Shown one piece after another: positions 45,856-54,453 of a stretch of 64,000 nt of DNA. How positions within the stretch are numbered: position 1 is the first letter of the stretch; each line of letters starts with the position of its first letter. The stretch comes from a virus: positions 1 through 64,000 of the IMG/VR virus record IMGVR_UViG_3300031525_000009. One strand, given 5' to 3'. The translations under genes were made by a program, and so were the position numbers. The notes beneath the pieces are model-generated. The model saw only the letters and a list, made by a program, of their open reading frames with translations, was not told where the DNA came from and did no database searches.

Positions 45856-46675
45856 CCCCCATCTGTGAGGGCTGACTCGCGCCCATCTGTGTCAAGCCCT
45901 GCGTAGCGGGAGCTAGCCCCTGTCCCGTCTGCAACGCGTGCGCAGCGAGTCTCACAACCGGGTGCTGCATCGCATGGGGGGAGGCGTGCAACGTGGCGGC
46001 GGCAGATGAAGCATCTTTGTTCTTCAGATGCGCCAACGCATTGCGTATTGCGGTGACCGCTTGCGGGGGAAGCTGAGGCACTGCGCCCCCTTGCGCATAA
46101 TCGCCCTGCTGCGGGGTCGCTGGCTGCGTAGGCCCGGGGTACGTGCCGTCCACCACCGCGTTTTCGTTCGCTTCGCGAGCTGCCTGTAGCTCACGACGCG
46201 GGCGGTCGATCATGTAATCTTTGAGCGCCGCGAGTGCATCTTTGACCGCACCGCTCATCCCGGGCGAGCCCGGAGAAGACGAGTTTACTTCACCCCCCGC
46301 ATCGTAGTGACCCCCGCGGCGTAACGCGGGCATCCGCATTCGTGCCCCGCCCATGTGCTGGTCAATGTTGTGGAGCGTGCCGGCGAGCGGCACATGCGGG
46401 GGGCGCATCGGGTTGCCCACCCCCATCGGGTGCCCGAGGTGCGGCATCGATGAGCGCATGGACATGGGGTTGCCTTCGAGCTGTGCGAGGGGGGAAATTG
46501 CCCCGCCCGCAGCGTGATGGTGTTGCATAGCGTGACTCAGTAGGGCAGAGCCCTTGTCGGCTTGATTAAATTCGATTGCGACCGCTTGCGACGGGGCATG
46601 CTTGAGCCCCGTAGGGTGCCAGCCGTGGGCGATGGCTGCCATTAGCCGAGCCTGCGGTTCGCTGGAGGAGGGCAC
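45851..46675 (-). CDS. Virion-cassette protein with GG-motifs (274 aa)
   Basis: GTG 46675 overlaps the stop of the gene upstream (TAGTG), which decides the start. An N-terminal helical part (RLMAAIAHGWHPTGLKH, IEFNQADKG) and a Met/His/Pro-rich middle lead to GGHYDAGGEV, YAQGGAVPQ and a helical end with repeated HLKNKDASSAAATLHASPHAMQ. Last gene of the leftward late unit, next to internal virion proteins. Function unknown. Confidence 0.7.
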   Translation of the reverse strand: MPSSSEPQARLMAAIAHGWHPTGLKHAPSQAVAIEFNQADKGSALLSHAMQHHHAAGGAISPLAQLEGNPMSMRSSMPHLGHPMGVGNPMRPPHVPLAGTLHNIDQHMGGARMRMPALRRGGHYDAGGEVNSSSPGSPGMSGAVKDALAALKDYMIDRPRRELQAAREANENAVVDGTYPGPTQPATPQQGDYAQGGAVPQLPPQAVTAIRNALAHLKNKDASSAAATLHASPHAMQHPVVRLAAHALQTGQGLAPATQGLTQMGASQPSQMGG

Positions 46676-48930
46676 TACTGCGCCCCCGATTGTTGCAACT
46701 GCTGCTGCAGTTGGCTCAAGCGCTGGGCTGCTTGCTGTTGATCCCACGATTGAATCGCCTGCTCGACGGGGGAAGAGCTGCTCACGCTGCCTCCGCCTGC
46801 GTACCCGCGGTCCTGTCGATCGAGTGCGGCCCGGATTCGATCCAGCGGGCTGCCAGTTGCCCCGCCCGGGCCTTCGAGGCGCAGATCGCCGGCCACCTTG
46901 CGCAGTCGATCGGCTGCGAGCTTGTTCCGAAATGCGAGCTGTGCCGGGGACGGTCCCGGAGATGGGGCGGTCGCGAGTTCCGGCGCGCCGGAAGGAGTCC
47001 TAACGGTCGGCTGATTGGGTGACTTCGCCGGGGGGCGGTAAGTGACCGCAGGAGCCCCTATGGGCGGGCGTTGTGTACCCCCCTGCTCTAAAACGTTCTC
47101 GAAGGGAATTCCCTCGAGGGAACTTCCTGAAGGGGCAGAGGGGGTTGCGGGGGGCGCGATCGAGAAGTCTCCCCACTTCTGTGGCCCTTGAAAGTCCACG
47201 GGCTCTGCGGGCCGCTCTGGAGGCGTCGCGAGCTGCTGACGCAGTGCGGCAAGACGCGCGGCTCCGGGGTGTTGGAGTCCGGCAGCTTGCACGTCCGGCG
47301 TAAGCCCTAGATTTTCCAAGGTATTAGCGGTTGAAGCCCCTCCACCCGCATTCACCATGGAGGGGGACGGAAGGCGTAGCGGGGGTCCAGGGAGCGGCGA
47401 AGAGGGCGCCAAGTTCCAACCGGTCGGCATTGGCTCTCCTCGCCGGAAGTAGCTGAGTGCAGGGTTCGTATCCGCGGCCGCGGCGAGATCAGGGTTTCCC
47501 CGAGTCCGCAACTGTTCGAGCTTCGCGCGGATCAACGGACCTGCGACCGCGCCCGCCATCCCGCCGACGCCTGGGATGCCGGCAGCGTGCCCCGCTAATT
47601 CACCCGCCCCTGCGCCCAGCGCAGCCCCGCTGAAATCGAATCCTGCCGCAGCTCCCGGGGGCAGGCCGTTCGCGACGTGCCCCACGATCGCAGCGTTACC
47701 GGTCAGTAGCCCGGGGTTCTTCTCAGCCGTGCGCGCGTAGACAGAGGGGTCAAAATGCTCTCCTCGCAGTGCGCCTTGCGCTTGGTAGTTCTTCGCCATG
47801 ACGGTGCGGGCCGCTTTCCAGTCATCCAAACTAACATCACTATCCTCAGCCTCACCCAGCCGCCTGCCCGCGAATTCTTCGTACGCGTTGGCAAGGCTAT
47901 GGTACGCATCTCCTAGAGCCCCCTTGTCGGGGTCATCCGATTTCCAATGCGCCTTGGCCCGCTCGCGCGCTTCGCGGATGTTGGCGAACAGCTCATCCCG
48001 CGTGAAGTCTGGTTTCGCCAGCATCGTCTCTTGCAGCGCGTCCACATCGGGGGAGCGGGGCAGTTGGCTAGTTTGATCGGGGAGGTTACCCAAATCCGTC
48101 TGCAGCTCGGGGTCTTGGGTTAGTTTCTCCGGGATAGCCTCCTCCGCGGCGCGGTACACCTTACCCGGACCTACTTTGATGGCGTTCTGTAACGCAGCCA
48201 CGCTAGGAGGTTGCCCGGGGACCATCCCTGCATCCTTGCTGATGAGCACATCCGTGATAGCTTGATTGCCCGGGGCGCGCAAATCCATCCGCGTCTTGAG
48301 CCCGGTGTACCCGACTGCTTTTCCGACTTCATCAGATGAACGCGCAATTTCCTGGGCCGTGACTTGCTCCGGCGTGAGTGCGCGTGCCCCAGGGATTCCC
48401 ACCAACGCTGCGATGTCTGGAACGGCTTCCTCAGTCGCTTCGAGCGCCCCACGCGCAGCGGGGGGAAGATTACCTACCGCTTTATCGATAGGCGCAGCAA
48501 CCGCTTCAGCGCCTTTCTGCGCAAGCCCCATGCCTTGCACCACGGGGTCATTCGACGGGGGTAGCTCAGTAGCTTGGTTCACCGCACCCTGCACTTTCTG
48601 CACAGTGTCGGGTCCACCAACTAGTCCCGCAATGCCGCTGGCCGCTTTTCCCCCAAGGCGCACGGCGCCTTGCACGGCGCGCTCAGCCATCCCAACGCCC
48701 GGCAAATCTCCAAGAGCCCGCATCACATCCGAGAAATTCTCATCGTGACGCAGAGTCTGTCTACCATCGTCGCCCGTCACTGCATAGAAGCCTGTCGGGG
48801 CTTTTCCCCCGGGCGGTAAGGGATCGTAATCTTTCGGTGGACCTGCAGGTAGCGCACTCCCCACAGGCTTTGCAGACGCCAAATCAAACCCCGCACCGAC
48901 GGGTTGTGCGCTAGCCAAATCGAAGGCCAT
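46675..48930 (-). CDS. Large internal virion/ejection protein (751 aa)
   Basis: It begins with a repeated FDLASAQPVGAGFDLASAKPVG phrase, typical of phage ejection proteins. Ala/Gly-rich helical regions (about 80-180 and 390-460, AAAGFDFSGAALGAGAGELAG), a charged central part (ANIREARERAKAHWKSDD), Pro-rich linkers, and a C-terminal YAGGGSV motif and Gln-rich helix follow. It should be stored in the capsid and injected with DNA. By-eye assignment from composition, motif and synteny. Confidence 0.75.
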   Translation of the reverse strand: MAFDLASAQPVGAGFDLASAKPVGSALPAGPPKDYDPLPPGGKAPTGFYAVTGDDGRQTLRHDENFSDVMRALGDLPGVGMAERAVQGAVRLGGKAASGIAGLVGGPDTVQKVQGAVNQATELPPSNDPVVQGMGLAQKGAEAVAAPIDKAVGNLPPAARGALEATEEAVPDIAALVGIPGARALTPEQVTAQEIARSSDEVGKAVGYTGLKTRMDLRAPGNQAITDVLISKDAGMVPGQPPSVAALQNAIKVGPGKVYRAAEEAIPEKLTQDPELQTDLGNLPDQTSQLPRSPDVDALQETMLAKPDFTRDELFANIREARERAKAHWKSDDPDKGALGDAYHSLANAYEEFAGRRLGEAEDSDVSLDDWKAARTVMAKNYQAQGALRGEHFDPSVYARTAEKNPGLLTGNAAIVGHVANGLPPGAAAGFDFSGAALGAGAGELAGHAAGIPGVGGMAGAVAGPLIRAKLEQLRTRGNPDLAAAADTNPALSYFRRGEPMPTGWNLAPSSPLPGPPLRLPSPSMVNAGGGASTANTLENLGLTPDVQAAGLQHPGAARLAALRQQLATPPERPAEPVDFQGPQKWGDFSIAPPATPSAPSGSSLEGIPFENVLEQGGTQRPPIGAPAVTYRPPAKSPNQPTVRTPSGAPELATAPSPGPSPAQLAFRNKLAADRLRKVAGDLRLEGPGGATGSPLDRIRAALDRQDRGYAGGGSVSSSSPVEQAIQSWDQQQAAQRLSQLQQQLQQSGAQ

Positions 48931-50315
48931 CAGTGCACCTCTTCGTACTGCTTGCCATCCGGCGACACGTACGCTTGATTGCCGTTTTTATCCGCGTGCA
49001 GTGCCCAGCCTTTAGCGTTAGTGGGCGCAGGCGCGCTCGCTGCCGCAGAAGCCCCCGTTGCGGCAGGTTTATTCAACCCCTGCGTCGCCATGTACTGCCC
49101 GAGGGTCAAATCAGGGTTCTGCTGATGCGCCTGTTGCAGCCCCGTCACGTCGTGATGCGTGAACGGGATGACCTGCTGTACTTGCCCGATGATGTCGCGC
49201 ACCGCCTGCTTCTGCTCCTCAGGAATCTTCGGATTAGATAGATTCGTCTCCAAGCCCTTCTCTACAATCTGACGGTACTCCGCCAGCTTGTGCAGCTTGG
49301 TGTAGTTGGTATCCCCTTCCCGCAACTCCAGTGCACCGAAGCTGTCCGTCAAGCTACCTTGCGGGGCGAGTCCCGCTGTTTCGATAGTCGCTAAGTTGCG
49401 TTTCAAGCCGGGGAGCATTGTCGAGTAGTCCTGCACATCCTGAGACGACAGCTTGTTGGTCAACACGCCTTTAGCCGAATCGAATAGGCTAGTACCAGGA
49501 GAGGCGCCCACGCCAAACCACCCGGTGTTGGCCCCCACGGGTAACTCAGTGATATTCTTGATGGCGGCGGCGGCTTCATTAGACGAAGACAACACACGTT
49601 GGAACATGATACCGCTACGGGAGTCTAGTCCGGCCCCCTTCACACTGGGGGTTGCATCTCCGTAAGGGGCAACTTTGCCCGAAGACGAATCCAGCATGTA
49701 CGTCTGTTTGCCGGGGGTACCGTCCGGCATGGTGACGTCGTGCTCAACTAACGAATAATGTGGCGCAGCCGGTTTGGGCGCATCACTAGCGGTTGCCTTC
49801 AGCGCGGTATTGAACATGGAGGCTTGCGTACGCTCTTTCAGCTCCTGTAACGCCAATTTTGCTTGCAGCGATTTCTGGTCTACCCCGGAGAGTTGCTGTG
49901 CGAGCCCCGTGTCCTGGTTACTCTGCTGCTGTTGGAACTCCTGATTCTGTTGCTTCCAATCCGCTACGGAACCTAGAGCATTGCTCAACTGGTTCGACAT
50001 CCCGCCCGCATACTTGGACGGCGCCATCATTGCCTGAGCGAATCGCAACCCCAGCACGCTGGGATCCATGCGCTGCGACGCTAAATGCTCGCGAGCCGCT
50101 TGCAGCGTCGCGCGGGCTTCCTGCGCATCCGCGTCTTGCTGCTGGAACAGCGCAGCCTCACCGCTGGTATCGACCCCCTCCGGGTGGGCCTTTAAATAGT
50201 TGTCCGCCCACGCACGTCCGCTGGGGGAGACCGCAGGAGCTTGCAGGCTGGAGAGTGCCCCCTGCGGCTGCTCATCCGGGCCGGTATCGTCCATGTCATC
50301 ATCAAGAGCAGCCAT
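48930..50315 (-). CDS. Internal virion protein (461 aa)
   Basis: Gln/Ala-rich N-terminal half with coiled-coil heptads (ALFQQQDADAQEARATLQAAREHLA, WKQQNQEFQQQQSNQ), then a mixed domain with QTYMLDSSSGKVAPYG, QDVQDYSTMLPGLKRNLATIETAG, and a C-terminal SPDGKQYEEVH strand. The start overlaps the preceding stop. Co-encoded with two other ejection-type proteins. No enzymatic motif is visible. Confidence 0.75.
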   Translation of the reverse strand: MAALDDDMDDTGPDEQPQGALSSLQAPAVSPSGRAWADNYLKAHPEGVDTSGEAALFQQQDADAQEARATLQAAREHLASQRMDPSVLGLRFAQAMMAPSKYAGGMSNQLSNALGSVADWKQQNQEFQQQQSNQDTGLAQQLSGVDQKSLQAKLALQELKERTQASMFNTALKATASDAPKPAAPHYSLVEHDVTMPDGTPGKQTYMLDSSSGKVAPYGDATPSVKGAGLDSRSGIMFQRVLSSSNEAAAAIKNITELPVGANTGWFGVGASPGTSLFDSAKGVLTNKLSSQDVQDYSTMLPGLKRNLATIETAGLAPQGSLTDSFGALELREGDTNYTKLHKLAEYRQIVEKGLETNLSNPKIPEEQKQAVRDIIGQVQQVIPFTHHDVTGLQQAHQQNPDLTLGQYMATQGLNKPAATGASAAASAPAPTNAKGWALHADKNGNQAYVSPDGKQYEEVH

Positions 50316-51439
50316 TACGCAGCCCTGCGCGCATAGTCGAAGGCGCTACGCGGCTTCGCAAATCGACGCACCGGGCCACCCCGCGCGCCGCCCGCGAGAG
50401 CGCTTCCCACAGTGCCGGAATTGAGCCCCGCGTATAGCCCGATCGATTGGCTCAGTGGAGACGCGCCGGTAGACGGCGCGTACGAAGTTTGCGACGTATT
50501 AGTCATCCCCGGAGTGTTGGTCGGGTTCGCAGTACCGCTCAGCATCTGAGACATCCAAGACGCCTCTTGGTAGGGGTACTGCTCCTGCTGGTTGAAATTC
50601 TGTTGTGCGACGTTCAGATTCTCTTGGTTGAGGTTTTGCTGTTCTCCCCCCGTCGTGTCGAGCGCAGCCGCCCCCTGCAGCCCCAGGCTCTGTCCCGTGC
50701 TGGCAAGGCTTCCCATCGTGTTCGCACCCTGCAGCCCCAATGCGCCTTGCTCGTAGCCAATACCGCCTGCGGTCTGCCCGAGCCCGCTTTCCAACTGGGC
50801 TCCTTGCAGTCCCGCGGTCTGAGCAGCGGTGTATGCCGAACCCAACGCAGCGTTACCGGTGGATTGGATGCTTTCCGCGAGCTGGTTCGCGCCCTGCGTT
50901 TGTGCCAACAAATCTGCGGATGACCCCGACTGCCCCGCCGCAGCGTACTGCTGCGCAATTTGCGGCTGCATTTGGTTCTGGAAAAACTGATTCGCCTGGG
51001 TCTCGGCGGCGCCGATGACGTTTTGTGCATAGGGGTTCATTTGCGCCTGAGTCGGCGCTAACGCTCCCTGGATCATGCCTTGCGCTTGCGGCAGGTACCC
51101 CAGAGCGCCCTGCAGCGCCTGCGGGTTGGACGCATTTGCTGCGGTGTTTTGCGCCTGACTCAGTGCAGGTTGGTACTGCCCCTGCAGATTTTGTACAGAG
51201 TTCTGTGCCTGCGTCTGTTGCGGAGTGAAGCCTGCAACTTGCGGGCCGCCATACGTTTGATACGGTTGGGAAGCCAGCGCTTCGGACTGCGCAAGAACCC
51301 CTTGCGTGTACTGCTGCAGCCATGTCGGGACGTTGCTCGCACTCTGGCCGTAATTGGTCCCCTGCGCAGGCGTCTGACCCTGGAACAGAAAGCTCAAGGG
51401 GCTCCCGCTGCTCGTCGTCGCGCTGCTCGTCGCGGTCAT
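50315..51439 (-). CDS. Gln/Ala-rich virion protein (374 aa)
   Basis: VPTWLQQYTQGVLAQSEALASQPYQTYGGPQVAGFTPQQTQAQNSVQ at about 37-83 is a widespread sequence phrase in internal or tail proteins of podovirus-like phages. The rest is low-complexity Gln/Ala/Gly repeats. The end GGARGGPVRRFAKPRSAF carries a GG-motif. Its coding DNA shares a 20-bp exact word with 22110-22129. Probably an internal or tail-tip protein. Confidence 0.75.
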   Translation of the reverse strand: MTATSSATTSSGSPLSFLFQGQTPAQGTNYGQSASNVPTWLQQYTQGVLAQSEALASQPYQTYGGPQVAGFTPQQTQAQNSVQNLQGQYQPALSQAQNTAANASNPQALQGALGYLPQAQGMIQGALAPTQAQMNPYAQNVIGAAETQANQFFQNQMQPQIAQQYAAAGQSGSSADLLAQTQGANQLAESIQSTGNAALGSAYTAAQTAGLQGAQLESGLGQTAGGIGYEQGALGLQGANTMGSLASTGQSLGLQGAAALDTTGGEQQNLNQENLNVAQQNFNQQEQYPYQEASWMSQMLSGTANPTNTPGMTNTSQTSYAPSTGASPLSQSIGLYAGLNSGTVGSALAGGARGGPVRRFAKPRSAFDYARRAA

Positions 51440-51440
51440 A

Positions 51441-52139
51441 TCACGGGCTCCCCTTCAAGTATGCCCTTCTATACCGTACTGCCCGGCCTTTCTCTAACGC
51501 TTTCAATGCCACAGCGCGGTGTATTGGGTCTTGCATGCGGCGCAAGTTGCCGGAGATATACGCATCTCGTTGTACAGGATCCTGCCACCTAACCAATTGT
51601 TGCTGCCTAATAACTTCACGACGTTGTGGCGTCATCTGGTTCAACGCGCGTTCTCTGCAGTCCGCACTAAACTGAGCGCTTCTTTTAGCCCCGCGGCGTT
51701 TCTCAGCACTTATAGCAATCATTTCAGGGTCGCGTTTTCGGCCGCGTAATGCGCTTGCGCGTTTCTCTACTGTTTCAGGTGACTGTGGGATACCCCGATG
51801 GCTTACGCGCAAGCGCTCTCTAGTGCGGTCAGTTATTTTGAAGCCGCTTTTTCCGCCGGATTGAGAGTTAAAGCCCCCCGGGTACAAACAATTCAAGTCT
51901 CGTATGTAGTTCTGCTCAAGAAGATCAGCTTTGTCCCTGCAAAGCGTAGTGCGTAGTTCGGTAATTTTAAAGTCTGCTTCTCCGCCCTCTTGAATAGCCT
52001 CAGCCAACTTGCCATGTTTCTTACTCGGCACTTTATGCCCCTGCCATCGGCGTAACGCAGAGTTCACAGTGACTCCTACATAGTTTTTGCCTGTAGAAAT
52101 TTGTGTTACTAAGTAAACCGTAAATACCCGCTGACTCAT
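51441..52139 (-). CDS. GIY-YIG homing endonuclease with NUMOD3 repeats
   Basis: The 232-aa protein has a GIY-YIG domain at 1-95 (VYLVT..., YVGVTVNSALRRWQGHK, ITELRTTL, and LLEQNYI with the catalytic Glu). NUMOD3-type DNA-binding repeats follow (ERLRVSHRGIPQSPETVEKRASALRGRKRD). A basic C-terminal half suits DNA binding. It inserts between two virion genes without disrupting either (1 bp to the left gene, 4-nt overlap to the right), as free-standing homing endonucleases do. Confidence 0.9.
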   Translation of the reverse strand: MSQRVFTVYLVTQISTGKNYVGVTVNSALRRWQGHKVPSKKHGKLAEAIQEGGEADFKITELRTTLCRDKADLLEQNYIRDLNCLYPGGFNSQSGGKSGFKITDRTRERLRVSHRGIPQSPETVEKRASALRGRKRDPEMIAISAEKRRGAKRSAQFSADCRERALNQMTPQRREVIRQQQLVRWQDPVQRDAYISGNLRRMQDPIHRAVALKALEKGRAVRYRRAYLKGSP

Positions 52140-54232
52140 ATTTTTCCCCGCAAATAAGTTTCTGGCGGTTTAGCGGCACTGTTCCCTATAGGGTGTTTGT
52201 TTGACGCCATAGCTTTTCCAACTGACTTACGTACGCGCTGTTGCAGTTTATCCAGGGCACGTGCGCCGGCTTCATTAGAACCGTTGCCTAAAGCACTTAC
52301 TACATGTGCCGGCATAACATACTCGCCACCCGATAGCTTGGCGTCGATATCGTCAGAAGTACCATCGCCGTGCCCTGGATCGGGTACATAGTCATCACCT
52401 TGAGTCGAGTCAAAGGGACCGCCTGCCGCCATGACCGGTCGCGGACCTTGCGGAATGGGTTGGATGTTGCTTTGCGGAACCCCTGGAGCCCCTGACATGG
52501 GCGGTTGCGCACTGGGTGCGGGAGACGACGCAGGAGACGCACTCGCCGGGGATACCCCCGGAATGCTGGGCAATTGATTATTGCTGAAAAAACTCTGCTC
52601 TGGCCCTTCGCCGTACGTGTACCAGTTAGCGACATTGGGCTGCGTGTAGGAGCGCGGTGACGTCGGCGTTGCGATAGAGGGGATTGCACCGTAGCCTGCC
52701 GGCGTAGCGGGCGCAGAGGCAGACTTGTTACCCCCCAGCGCCGCTGCGATCAACGGCGCCAAAGCGCCGTATTGCTGCACAAGCTGCCCCATGGAGGACA
52801 CCCCGAGGGCACTGCCCAGCCCGCTCAGCGCCCCCCCGGCACCTAAAACACTAGAGCCGCCTCCATTCGTTCCATAGTACGTGTTGGAATTGGACGAAGA
52901 TGGGGAATTCGAATAGTTACCCGTCCCATATGCCGAGGGTTGACCCGAGGGGCTTCCAATATCTACCGGGACGCCCTCTGCAGGGGTTCCCGCACCTTGC
53001 AGCCCAGAAGCGGGGGCAGTTGCAGGAGGTGGCACGTAGAAGTTGAATGGCGTATTAGGGTCGGGAGCGGCTGCTTGACTGTAATATCCCACCCCGCCGC
53101 CATCATCGAAATGGCGCGGCCGATCCGCAAATGACCCTTCGTACAGCTTTTTGATCCGAGCCCGTAATTCAGGGTTTTGCACAGAGCCTCCACTTTTAGC
53201 CATCATCGTCCCCGACGCAGGTTGAGTTAATCTAGGCGCAGTTGCGCCGGACGCTGCTGAATTAGCTGCTGCAGGCGTAGCCGCCGCCTGAAATGGGCTG
53301 TTGGCGTAGATGTTGGAGAACGGCGAATCGCCACCGACTGCTTTCCAGTCCTGTGCGGCATCCCCCGACATGTACTGACTCGTCATGTCTTCCAACAAGC
53401 CCTGATTCGTGGCCGCGTACGCAGAACCTACGTTCGAGTACCCAGACCCCATCGCGTTAACGTAAGGGGCCACTACGTTGGTGTACATCTCCTCTGGTGT
53501 CCAACTCGCCATCGTAGGGTCAGCTTCAACCGCATTATTGATGTGCTGCGTTAGAGCATCCGTAAAAGATTGCTCCCCCATCCGCCCGAATTGTTGGTAT
53601 TCAGGCAGCGTAGAAGAGCGGTCGTCCATTAAGCCTGCGAGTTCCAAGTAGGGGTCTTGCGCGCTTGCCGCCACGTTCGGGTTGTTCTGGTTCGCAGACG
53701 TCGCGTTGATGACGTTCTGTACGTCAGCCGTTTCAGGGTCTTTCTCGCCGGGTCCAAGAAGGGAAGACAGCGCACCTACCGCAGCGCCGCCCAACGCACC
53801 GATCGCAGTCCCAACCACCGGGACGACTGAGCCTATTGCAGCGCCAGTTTGCGCTCCCGCCAGGGCATCCGAACCCGTGCCCCCGGACTGCCAGTTTTTG
53901 ACTTCATCGTACGCATCCAGAGGAATCAGCGCAGCGCCCCCCGCGGTGCTCAGCGCAGTATCCCCTGACGCCAGTCCGGCCAACTGGAGCCCCGAAGCGC
54001 CCGCACGAGTGTCTCCTTGCCAACCCCCCTGCTGCAGCCCGGAGTAAACCCCTAGCGCATCCAGTGCGCCCGTAGCCCCCGTATTGAGCGCTGAGTTGCC
54101 GGAAAGCTTGCCATAGAGATTCGCGGCGCTTAGTCCAGAGCGCGCCTCCCCCAGGGGGTTGCCTGAGGTGAGCCCGCGGTAGATGTTGTAACCTGCAATC
54201 CCGGGCTGCACGTATTCTGCGGGGGTACTCAT
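52136..54232 (-). CDS. Large internal virion protein with DIDAKLSGGEYV C-terminus (698 aa)
   Basis: ATG 54232 overlaps the preceding stop. Gly/Ala-rich repeats (SLSAANLYGKLSG...) include a hydrophobic glycine-zipper stretch (AAIGSVVPVVGTAIGALGGAAVGAL, about 142-166) that could enter the membrane on ejection. GG-motifs (AKSGGSV, DDGGGV, AAGGPF) follow, with a C-terminal DIDAKLSGGEYVMPAHVVSALGNGS...ARALDKLQQRVR. That last phrase is common at the end of phage virion proteins. Likely ejection protein. Confidence 0.78.
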   Translation of the reverse strand: MSTPAEYVQPGIAGYNIYRGLTSGNPLGEARSGLSAANLYGKLSGNSALNTGATGALDALGVYSGLQQGGWQGDTRAGASGLQLAGLASGDTALSTAGGAALIPLDAYDEVKNWQSGGTGSDALAGAQTGAAIGSVVPVVGTAIGALGGAAVGALSSLLGPGEKDPETADVQNVINATSANQNNPNVAASAQDPYLELAGLMDDRSSTLPEYQQFGRMGEQSFTDALTQHINNAVEADPTMASWTPEEMYTNVVAPYVNAMGSGYSNVGSAYAATNQGLLEDMTSQYMSGDAAQDWKAVGGDSPFSNIYANSPFQAAATPAAANSAASGATAPRLTQPASGTMMAKSGGSVQNPELRARIKKLYEGSFADRPRHFDDGGGVGYYSQAAAPDPNTPFNFYVPPPATAPASGLQGAGTPAEGVPVDIGSPSGQPSAYGTGNYSNSPSSSNSNTYYGTNGGGSSVLGAGGALSGLGSALGVSSMGQLVQQYGALAPLIAAALGGNKSASAPATPAGYGAIPSIATPTSPRSYTQPNVANWYTYGEGPEQSFFSNNQLPSIPGVSPASASPASSPAPSAQPPMSGAPGVPQSNIQPIPQGPRPVMAAGGPFDSTQGDDYVPDPGHGDGTSDDIDAKLSGGEYVMPAHVVSALGNGSNEAGARALDKLQQRVRKSVGKAMASNKHPIGNSAAKPPETYLRGKI

Positions 54233-54453
54233 AGAGGCACAGCCTGCACAAACCGCTCTGCCCACGGAAGCCAGTGCACAAAACCCCGCGGGTCAGGGGG
54301 TGCCAATGCAGCTACCTTCGGCAGCGACAGAATGTTATACGCCCATCCCCGCCAGTCCTGTCCTTGCAGTCGTAGGGTAGGCCCTGAGCTGGCTAACGCT
54401 AAGTTCACCGCATCAGTCCACTGCGTCAAGGTCAAATGTCGCGGGTCGATCAC
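54229..54453 (-). CDS. Small structural-module protein (74 aa)
   Basis: The GTG start overlaps the upstream gene (GTGA). TQWTDAVNLALASSG, then QDWRGWAYNILSLPKVAALAPPDPRGFVHWLPWAERFVQ is a pattern I know from small proteins between tail and ejection genes. No function is established. Confidence 0.75.
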   Translation of the reverse strand: MIDPRHLTLTQWTDAVNLALASSGPTLRLQGQDWRGWAYNILSLPKVAALAPPDPRGFVHWLPWAERFVQAVPL

